A stretch of DNA of 8,409 nucleotides, taken from positions 1 through 8,409 of the forward strand of contig CAKARF010000037.1 of NCBI GenBank assembly GCA_916720465.1, written 5' to 3'. The DNA comes from an uncultured Atopobium sp. GTDB lineage: Bacteria > Actinomycetota > Coriobacteriia > Coriobacteriales > Atopobiaceae. Shown here piece by piece: positions 1-4,806 of this stretch (position 1 is its first letter; each line of letters begins with the position of its first letter). Below the pieces are notes generated by a model. The model was given only the letters and a program-made list of their open reading frames with translations. It did no database searches and was not told the origin of the DNA. The translations under genes were made by a program, and so were the position numbers.

Positions 1-890
1 ATGAAAGGAGCCTGGCCGTTGGTGGTCATCAAAGTGACAACCTGGTACTGAATGGTCTGAACGCCACGAGAAACCTCGTCACGAAGGCGCTTCTCAACCA
101 TCTCGTTGAGCTGCTCAGCAGAGAGCTCAACACCGACGGAGTTCATCTCCTCCATAACAGTCTTGCGGATCTTCTTACGAGAAACATCAACAAAAGGAGC
201 AAGGTGAGCCAGGGAGATAGACTGACCACCGTACTGGCAGGATGCTACCTGAGCAATAATCTGGGTTGCAATGTTGCATGCCGTAGAGAAGCTGTGTGGA
301 CGCTCAATCAGAGTACCGGAGATAACAGTGCCGTTCTGCAGCATGTCATCAAGGTTGATGAGGTCGCAGTTGTGCATGTGCTGTGCAAAGTAATCGGAAT
401 CGTGGAAGTGGATAAGGCCCTCATTGTGAGCAGCAACAATATCCTCTGGAAGGAGCTCACGCTGAACGAGGTCCTTAGAAACCTCGCCAGCCATGTAGTC
501 ACGCTGAACGGAAACAACGGTAGGGTTCTTGTTGGAGTTCTCCTGCTTGACTTCCTCGTTGTTGCACTCAATCAGAGACAGAATCTTGTCATCGGTAGTG
601 TTCTTATGACGCTTCTGGTTCTGGATGTAGCGGTAAATGATGTACTTACGAGCAACCTCAAAGCGGTCAAGAGCCATGAGCTGATCCTCGACAAGGTCCT
701 GGACCTCCTCGACGGTGACGGTGTGTCCAGCCTTCTCACACTCATCGGTGACGTTGAGGGAAGCAAACTGAATCTCACGCTCAGTCAGGCGCTGATTCTC
801 AGGGACCTCTGCGTTAGCCTTAGCGATTGCGTTAACAATCTTCTCTACCTCGAAGGTAACCTCTGAGCCATTGCGCTTGATAATCTTCAT
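1..890 (-). CDS. nrdD: Anaerobic (class III) ribonucleoside-triphosphate reductase, N-terminal part
   Basis: The gene enters from the left edge; 296 codons from the ATG at 890 are open with no stop. Class III reductases convert NTPs to dNTPs in the cytoplasm under anoxia. They use a glycyl radical installed by NrdG and usually formate as reductant. Residues 1-95 look like an ATP-cone allosteric domain (start MKIIKRNGSEVTFEVEKIV; later FEVARKYIIYRYI at 77-89). The catalytic part shows HFHDSDY (161-167), MHNCDL (172-177, with Cys175 a likely active-site cysteine), SCQYGGQS (217-224) and TTNGQAPF (289-296), all typical of NrdD. The C-terminal zinc site and glycyl-radical loop lie outside the window. 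The start is supported by AAGGAG at 898-903, 7 nt upstream. Nearly every Glu codon is GAG (one GAA seen), suggesting high expression. Long antisense frames over it are codon-bias shadows. Confidence 0.96.
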   Translation of the reverse strand, partial: MKIIKRNGSEVTFEVEKIVNAIAKANAEVPENQRLTEREIQFASLNVTDECEKAGHTVTVEEVQDLVEDQLMALDRFEVARKYIIYRYIQNQKRHKNTTDDKILSLIECNNEEVKQENSNKNPTVVSVQRDYMAGEVSKDLVQRELLPEDIVAAHNEGLIHFHDSDYFAQHMHNCDLINLDDMLQNGTVISGTLIERPHSFSTACNIATQIIAQVASCQYGGQSISLAHLAPFVDVSRKKIRKTVMEEMNSVGVELSAEQLNEMVEKRLRDEVSRGVQTIQYQVVTLMTTNGQAPF

Positions 891-910
891 GTGCAAACTC
901 CTTGAACAAA

Positions 911-933
911 CGTTGGTGAAAGCAACGCTTTCA
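911..933 (-). promoter_or_regulatory. Overlapping alternative hairpins in the nrdD leader
   Basis: On the transcript of nrdD, TGAAAGC / GCTTTCA (927-933 with 917-923, loop of 3) forms a perfect 7-bp hairpin. CGTTG / CAACG (923-927 with 911-915, loop of 7) forms a second hairpin that reuses bases of the first. The two cannot coexist. They lie 8 nt upstream of the nrdD ribosome-binding site, so a choice between them could affect translation. Pairing is read directly; a regulatory role is inference. Confidence 0.4.
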
Positions 934-951
934 TGCGTGTTTAATTGGATT

Positions 952-1016
952 ATCACTGCGGTTCCTAAGCTTTTGCCTAAGCGAAGTGGTTGGGAACCCG
1001 CTTGTGTGATGGGAAC
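952..1016 (-). promoter_or_regulatory. Strongly structured 5' leader of nrdD (possible unassigned cis-regulatory RNA)
   Basis: The leader can fold into a long imperfect helix. An outer 5-bp stem ATCAC/GTGAT (952-956 with 1006-1010) encloses an 8-bp stem (958-965 with 993-1001, one bulged C). Inside is GCTT/AAGC (969-972 with 979-982). A second GGGAAC copy at 1011-1016 duplicates 992-997 and could compete for the same GTTCC arm at 961-965. I do not recognise it as a known riboswitch class; cobalamin, THF, ZTP, purine and SAM cores do not match by eye. Structure is seen in the sequence; ligand or function is unknown. Confidence 0.45.
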
Positions 1017-1023
1017 TACTATG

Positions 1024-1039
1024 CCACAACTTATAGTGT
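1024..1039. promoter_or_regulatory. NrdR box, nrdD-proximal copy
   Basis: The 16-mer CCACAACTTATAGTGT matches the NrdR box consensus (acaCwAtATaTwGtgt) at about 13 of 16 positions. NrdR is the ATP-cone repressor of bacterial ribonucleotide reductase operons. The box centre (between 1031 and 1032) is 32 bp from that of the second box, the helically phased spacing usual for paired NrdR sites. Confidence 0.75.
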
Positions 1040-1061
1040 TTGGGTTCGAGAACTATAACAA
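1033..1061 (-). promoter_or_regulatory. Probable nrdD promoter
   Basis: On the minus strand, TTGTTA (1061-1056) and CACTAT (1038-1033) are separated by 17 nt and form a weak sigma-70-type pair. TATAAG at 1035-1030 is an alternative -10. Either places the start of transcription near 1022-1027, leaving a leader of about 135 nt. Both elements are embedded in the two NrdR boxes, consistent with repression by steric occlusion. The exact element is uncertain. Confidence 0.4.
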
Positions 1062-1071
1062 TATATTGTGA
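1056..1071. promoter_or_regulatory. NrdR box, nrdD-distal copy
   Basis: TAACAATATATTGTGA contains the perfect palindrome ACAATATATTGT (1058-1069) and matches the NrdR consensus at about 13 of 16 positions. The tandem arrangement with 1024-1039 upstream of nrdD makes the assignment stronger than either site alone. Confidence 0.8.
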
Positions 1072-1272
1072 AATTTCCACACGAATACAAAATTATGTAT
1101 TGACACGTTACGGCAACCAATATCTCTGCAGGTAGAAAATTAGCTAGAAACTTCGCTAATTACAAAATTTATTAATGGTCAAAAAATAATTCGATTTTTG
1201 TAAGTAGGCATTCGTCGCCTTTCACAAATGCGCCACAATTCGTCCCTCAGCGCTCACTTTTGTTGAGCATTT
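1072..1272. other. AT-rich intergenic spacer without a gene
   Basis: This lies between the nrdD control region and the terminator of the downstream-facing glycosyltransferase gene. No credible coding frame with a ribosome-binding site is seen on either strand. It contains a 7-bp inverted repeat AATTAGC/GCTAATT (1138-1144 with 1155-1161), a weak A/T hairpin at about 1182-1199, and GCTCA/TGAGC (1252-1256 with 1264-1268). None has a clear function. Confidence 0.5.
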
Positions 1273-1279
1273 AGCCGAC

Positions 1280-1305
1280 AAAAAAGCCGACACAAAATGT
1301 CGGCT
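1280..1305 (-). terminator. Rho-independent terminator of the GlfT-like glycosyltransferase gene
   Basis: A perfect 8-bp stem AGCCGACA/TGTCGGCT (1285-1292 with 1298-1305) has a 5-nt loop. On the minus strand it is followed by a T-run (A's at 1280-1284 on the plus strand). It begins 8 bp after the TAA stop at 1313-1315. A second copy of AGCCGACA at 1273-1280 could pair with the same arm. Confidence 0.85.
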
Positions 1306-1312
1306 CTGAGTC

Positions 1313-2302
1313 TTACTCAAGTGGAGGTTGCGGACGCCAGGTTGCATCTTTATAGATAAGACGTGCATCTTTCCAACCCTTAATAAGGCGAGAAAGACCA
1401 GACGAGAAGTGCGCTCTATCTACCAAAATGAGTCGAATAATCTCTTTTGCAAAGGTGAGCGCGGTGCCAACACCAAAGAACACAGGATTGTAATCACCGT
1501 GAACCTGGAAGTAACGAGCGATATAGCCACGGTTACGTGTGATGTAATAGCGCGTCATATCAGAAGTTGAATTAAGCTGGCGCACAGAACCAATGCTCTG
1601 ACCAGGAACTTCTCGACATCTTGAGAGAACAAAGTCTGGAATCAAAATAGGCTGCGTCACCTTGCTGGCCAAATAGCCGTACAGAGCATCGTCCCAGTAG
1701 ATAAAGAAACGCGCATCAGGCAGGCCAATCTTCTGCACTATAGAGCGCTTAAAGCAGGCGCCCTCAAAGCACATAACATTGCACTCACGGTACGCAACGC
1801 CATCAAAACCAGCCTTTGCCAGCGGATTATAGATACCCAAAGCGGTACTAAAACGATACTGCCAGAAGAAAGGACCGCCATCAAAGTCGTAACGCTGGCC
1901 CTGGATGACCTCAGCCTTGTCTGACCATGCGTCAAGCTTATCAAGACCGTCAGGCAGCACGGCAACGTCATCGTCCATAACCCAGAACCACTCAGCGCCC
2001 AGCTCATAACCTACGCGCACACCCTCAGAGAAGCCGCCGGAGCCTCCAGTGTTTTGCTCCATAGGCACGTAGCACACGCGATTAGTACCTCCGTGAACAT
2101 CGGGATCTGTAGTGGTTTCTCCCCACAAGGTTTTGACCTTCTCGGAAAAGTTAGACACAAGTGAGGCTGTTTCAGAGGAGTTCTCGTTGTCCACAACAAT
2201 GATGCGCCATGGTGCCTGCGTAAGCTGCGTAATGGAATTAAGCAGGTTAGAGAGCAGTTCCTGGCGTTTGAAGGTAACTATGACAAGAGCAGTGCGCTTC
2301 AT
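1313..2302 (-). CDS. Family 2 glycosyltransferase, galactofuranosyl/rhamnosyltransferase-like
   Basis: A 329-residue cytoplasmic GT-A enzyme likely transferring a sugar from a nucleotide donor to a lipid-linked or wall-glycan acceptor. The N-terminus shows VIVTFKR (7-13) and IIVVDNENSSETA (34-46). NTGGSGGF (84-91) and WVMDDDV (107-113, metal-binding DDD at 110-112) follow. Then FEGACFKR (179-186) and YWDDALYG (202-209, Asp204/Asp205 as candidate base) occur. YYITRNRGY (252-260) lies near the C-terminus. The NTGGSGGF + DDD + WDD + YYxxRN set is characteristic of GlfT-like galactofuranosyl- and some rhamnosyltransferases. Sugar specificity cannot be decided here. No membrane segment is obvious. 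The start at 2302 has only a weak G-rich site (GGGG at 2307-2310, 4 nt upstream). It diverges from another glycosyltransferase gene over a 73-bp gap and ends in a strong terminator. Confidence 0.9.
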   Translation of the reverse strand: MKRTALVIVTFKRQELLSNLLNSITQLTQAPWRIIVVDNENSSETASLVSNFSEKVKTLWGETTTDPDVHGGTNRVCYVPMEQNTGGSGGFSEGVRVGYELGAEWFWVMDDDVAVLPDGLDKLDAWSDKAEVIQGQRYDFDGGPFFWQYRFSTALGIYNPLAKAGFDGVAYRECNVMCFEGACFKRSIVQKIGLPDARFFIYWDDALYGYLASKVTQPILIPDFVLSRCREVPGQSIGSVRQLNSTSDMTRYYITRNRGYIARYFQVHGDYNPVFFGVGTALTFAKEIIRLILVDRAHFSSGLSRLIKGWKDARLIYKDATWRPQPPLE

Positions 2303-2375
2303 ATTTCCCCAAAATGTGACTTCGTGAGTGGGTGAGTGCCTCTATAGTATAAGGCAGCAATCAAAAGGAGTTTAG
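2303..2375. promoter_or_regulatory. Divergent promoter region between two glycosyltransferase genes
   Basis: This 73-bp gap must drive both genes. TATAGTATA (2343-2351) is near-symmetric, giving TATAGT on the plus strand and TATACT on the minus strand, so it could serve as a -10 in either direction. For the plus gene a poor -35 (TTCGTG, 2321-2326) is 16 nt upstream. No good -35 is seen for the minus gene. The plus gene has a strong ribosome-binding site, AAAAGGAG at 2363-2370, 5 nt before its ATG. Confidence 0.35.
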
Positions 2376-3542
2376 ATGAGTCACACGCAAAACCACCAAC
2401 CCTTGGTTTCTCTTGTTGTGCCTATATATAACGTTGCGGATTATCTGGAGCAGTGCCTGGCAAGCATTCAATCGCAGAGCTATACCAACCTGGAGATTAT
2501 TTGCTTAAACGATGGCTCAACTGACTCGTCTTTAGCTCTTTTGGAAGCATATGCTGCCCGTGATGGACGCCTTGTCATCATAGACAAAGAAAACGAAGGC
2601 TACGGAAAAACATGCAATCGTGGTATTGCCGCAGCTCATGGCACATGGGTGGGTATTGTTGAGCCTGACGATTACCTTGAGCCAACTATGGTTCAAGAAC
2701 TTGTTGATCTTATCCAAGCAAACGGCGGAGAAGACCAGGTAGATATTGCTCGTTCTGCGTATTGGCGCGTATTTGGCAATCAGAAAAATGGCCGTGCAGG
2801 AGCAAAGTCGCAGGTAAAGAATGCTGCTGGTTCTGGCGAGCACAGGATTCCATGCGCTTATAAGGGCCGCGTCAAACCCAAGCATCAGCCCTGTTCTATT
2901 GACCAGATGGCTCAGCTTCTGTTGCACCATCCTGCCATTTGGACAGCACTCTATCGCAAAGAATTCTTGACCCAGAACAACATCAGCTTTAAAGAAGTCC
3001 CTGGTGCAGGCTGGGTAGACAACCCCTTCCTTATTGCTTCACATTGCTGTGGAGCCCGTTTGGTGTACACAGACTCAGCGCTTTACAACTATCGCGAGAA
3101 TGGCTATACAGAAGCTGCCACCTTTGCGCAGCGTCAGCCCAAAATTCCGCTTGAGCGCTGGAATGACATGATGGACGTTGTGGATGCACGCAACATCACC
3201 TCAGACGTAGCGCTCAACGCGCTCACGCTGCGCGGCATCAACTACGCACTGCTTACAAAAGACGCACTTGTCTGGCGAGAAGAACATGGTGCTGCAGGTC
3301 AGACTGACTCAGAAGTGCGCGATCTTCTCGCCAAGAGCTTTAAGCGCATGGATGCAAAGCGCGTGTTTGAAAACCCTGCAATCTCGAGCACAGGAAAGGC
3401 ACTTTTTGCGCAGGTGAGAGGTATTGCTTTGCCAAAAGATGATAAGTTTGCTCGCTATGCATATCTAGCCAAAGAGGGATTCTTCCGCGTCAAAAACGAC
3501 GGCATTGCACAGACATTCAAATCGCTTATGGATAGGCGCTAA
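2376..3542 (+). CDS. Family 2 glycosyltransferase (WcaA/capsular polysaccharide type)
   Basis: A 388-residue GT-A glycosyltransferase, probably cytoplasmic or peripheral to the membrane, for surface polysaccharide or glycolipid synthesis. Motifs in order: VSLVVPIYNVADYLEQCL (11-28), LNDGSTDSS (44-52), GYGKTCNRGI (75-84), and IVEPDDYLEP (94-103) with the metal-binding D98-D99. GAGWVDNPFL (210-219) offers Asp215 as a likely catalytic base, and YNYRENG (237-243) is a typical acceptor-side motif. About 130 mostly helical residues follow the catalytic core. ATG 2376 is set by AAAAGGAG 5 nt upstream. The gene is the only plus-strand gene here. It converges on the degenerate glycosyltransferase at 3594-4634, with which its motif positions align residue for residue around the DxD site. 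No terminator hairpin is seen in the 51-bp convergent gap. Sugar and acceptor are unknown. Confidence 0.92.
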   Translation: MSHTQNHQPLVSLVVPIYNVADYLEQCLASIQSQSYTNLEIICLNDGSTDSSLALLEAYAARDGRLVIIDKENEGYGKTCNRGIAAAHGTWVGIVEPDDYLEPTMVQELVDLIQANGGEDQVDIARSAYWRVFGNQKNGRAGAKSQVKNAAGSGEHRIPCAYKGRVKPKHQPCSIDQMAQLLLHHPAIWTALYRKEFLTQNNISFKEVPGAGWVDNPFLIASHCCGARLVYTDSALYNYRENGYTEAATFAQRQPKIPLERWNDMMDVVDARNITSDVALNALTLRGINYALLTKDALVWREEHGAAGQTDSEVRDLLAKSFKRMDAKRVFENPAISSTGKALFAQVRGIALPKDDKFARYAYLAKEGFFRVKNDGIAQTFKSLMDRR

Positions 3543-3593
3543 GGCTGACGAACATCAAGCGACCAAATACCGTCCAACCTTACATGAAGTTAC

Positions 3594-4634
3594 TTACGCA
3601 AGAGGTATACGCATAAAGCGTGCGTACCATACAGCTCTTCGTGCATAGGCATAGCGTGCTTGCACTGTGGTAGACAAAATGGCACCAAGCAAGGCGTGAG
3701 CAACCAATCGCGGAGAAGTTGCTTCAGTAACAATCAGATGAGCTACAGGATTAGAAAGAATCTTAACAATCAGATTTTCTTTCTCCTCATGGCTGAGCTG
3801 GGATTCTCCGTTAAAAACGGGATACATGTTCTTAAGAAGCTTGCTGATCAGATAGCGACTAATCAACTTTTGAACTTTCTTGGAGTTTGCAAAGCCAAGA
3901 TGCTTGGCAAGAGCACCAAGTGCCTGACGCTCTTGAGTAAGTTTATCCATAGCGTCAGTAATAGTTTCTTCTTCCTTAGAAGAATCTGCTGGTACATCTA
4001 CAAAAATTGCCTCAGGAGCGTACGTGATGTTTTTTGCGCTCTCAAAACAGTAGCCAACAAAATTGCACTCGCCATCAGTCTCTGGCTCATGCTTAATCTC
4101 GGTCAGAATACGCGTTGAACACAGCTTTCCGCTCATAGACGTCAAATAAGGAAGCTGCGACTCCTCAAATACCTGCAACAATGAAGAAGCTTTTGAGCCA
4201 AAAACCTTTTTGCATTCCATAGGTGAATTGGCAGTTTTCATATGCGCAATAACAATATCAGCCGCTTTAGGTGAACCAACAGGACCCAAAGCGGTAGCTG
4301 CAGAATAAAGCTCCTGCAAAAGGTGGGAGTTAAACCTATAAGAAGGCTCAGTGGTAAGCGTATAGGCTCCGCGAGCACGACCCTGAGCAATCTCAAGTGC
4401 AACAAAATGGCTAATGCCCGATTGGCACAAGACATCTAGACGAGGCTCTTGATTGGCAAGGTTATCTAACATGCGAGCAATCTGGGGATCGGAGCTATTG
4501 TCAACGATGATGAGCTCCCAATGAGGGTATGTTTGCTCTTGCAGTTGCCTAATTACCGTTCTAATAGCATCAGCATCATTATCGGCAGCCATGAGAACCG
4601 AAATCATATGTGGATTGTATGAGCGCTCGTGCAT
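3594..4634 (-). CDS. Degenerate family 2 glycosyltransferase-like protein lacking DxD
   Basis: A 346-residue protein. The N-terminal fold of family 2 glycosyltransferases is recognisable: ISVLMAADNDADAIRTVI (11-28), TYPHWELIIVDNSSDPQ (35-51) and ARGAYTLTTEPSYRF (87-101). In the neighbouring enzyme the last motif reads VEPDDY with both aspartates at 98-99. Here the same columns are Ser98 and Tyr99, so the metal- and donor-binding DxD is gone. DGECNF (187-192) sits where the neighbour has its VDNPF base motif. The C-terminal third is helical and basic near the end (ARYAYARRAVWYARF). The frame is intact and codon use looks normal, so it is not an obvious pseudogene. It may be a non-catalytic partner or bind something else. 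ATG 4634 follows a G-run (4642-4646) 7 nt upstream; Met10 is an alternative start without a ribosome-binding site. Confidence 0.75.
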   Translation of the reverse strand: MHERSYNPHMISVLMAADNDADAIRTVIRQLQEQTYPHWELIIVDNSSDPQIARMLDNLANQEPRLDVLCQSGISHFVALEIAQGRARGAYTLTTEPSYRFNSHLLQELYSAATALGPVGSPKAADIVIAHMKTANSPMECKKVFGSKASSLLQVFEESQLPYLTSMSGKLCSTRILTEIKHEPETDGECNFVGYCFESAKNITYAPEAIFVDVPADSSKEEETITDAMDKLTQERQALGALAKHLGFANSKKVQKLISRYLISKLLKNMYPVFNGESQLSHEEKENLIVKILSNPVAHLIVTEATSPRLVAHALLGAILSTTVQARYAYARRAVWYARFMRIPLA

Positions 4635-4646
4635 TCCACATCCCCC

Positions 4647-4676
4647 AAACTGGTCCTAATTTTTAGATACCAGTTT
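4647..4676 (-). promoter_or_regulatory. Leader hairpin/operator directly before the degenerate glycosyltransferase gene
   Basis: A perfect 8-bp inverted repeat AAACTGGT/ACCAGTTT (4647-4654 with 4669-4676) encloses a nested 4-bp CTAA/TTAG pair (4656-4659 with 4663-4666). In the mRNA it abuts the G-run (4642-4646) that probably serves as ribosome-binding site. It lacks a T-run on the minus strand, so a translational control hairpin or protein-binding operator is more likely than a terminator. Confidence 0.5.
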
Positions 4677-4708
4677 ACCCATAAAAAGTGAATTAAAAAG
4701 ACAATTTT

Positions 4709-4717
4709 ATTCTATCA
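4709..4717 (-). promoter_or_regulatory. Possible extended -10 promoter for the degenerate glycosyltransferase gene
   Basis: TGATAGAAT on the minus strand fits the extended -10 pattern TGnTATAAT with one mismatch in the hexamer. No good -35 is visible, as is common for extended -10 promoters. Transcription would start near 4702, about 67 nt before the ATG, and include the hairpin at 4647-4676. Confidence 0.4.
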
Positions 4718-4724
4718 AAATCTC

Positions 4725-4757
4725 TCCACATAATGTGTTTAACTGCTGTTATGTGGA
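4725..4757 (-). terminator. 9-bp inverted repeat after the LCP-like gene: weak terminator or operator
   Basis: TCCACATAA/TTATGTGGA (4725-4733 with 4749-4757) is a perfect inverted repeat with a 15-nt loop, 50 bp past the LCP-like stop. On the minus strand it is followed by GAGATTTTG, a weak T-tract. The left arm also lies in the odd palindrome CACATaATGTG (4727-4737). Termination of the LCP-like gene and regulator binding upstream of the next promoter are both possible. Confidence 0.45.
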
Positions 4758-4806
4758 CATATGGCCTGTTTTGTAGGAGCGGCGCTACATACAACAACCA
4801 TAACGT

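Noticed and set aside
204..866. 220-codon plus-strand frame
   Set aside because: It lies wholly antisense to nrdD, whose motifs are unmistakable. The product is low-complexity Leu/Val-rich and has no recognisable fold; it arises from the strong codon bias of nrdD.
952..1016. Assignment of the nrdD leader as an adenosylcobalamin riboswitch
   Set aside because: Cobalamin control is known for class II reductases, but the B12-box and conserved core are not found here.
871..1071. 66-codon plus-strand frame across the nrdD leader
   Set aside because: It covers the structured leader and both NrdR boxes on the opposite strand, has no ribosome-binding site and shows no recognisable protein features.
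3543..3593. Bidirectional terminator in the convergent gap
   Set aside because: I looked for a GC-rich stem with T-runs on either side and found no pairing longer than about 4 bp.
3660..4118. 152-codon plus-strand frame antisense to the degenerate glycosyltransferase
   Set aside because: No ribosome-binding site or family features, while the minus-strand frame has clear glycosyltransferase-fold motifs. The possibility that the minus gene is itself the shadow was considered and rejected on those motifs.
4772..4790. GTAG...CTAC hairpin just after the LCP-like gene as a terminator
   Set aside because: Only about 5 bp of stem, and on the minus strand it is followed by A's rather than T's.
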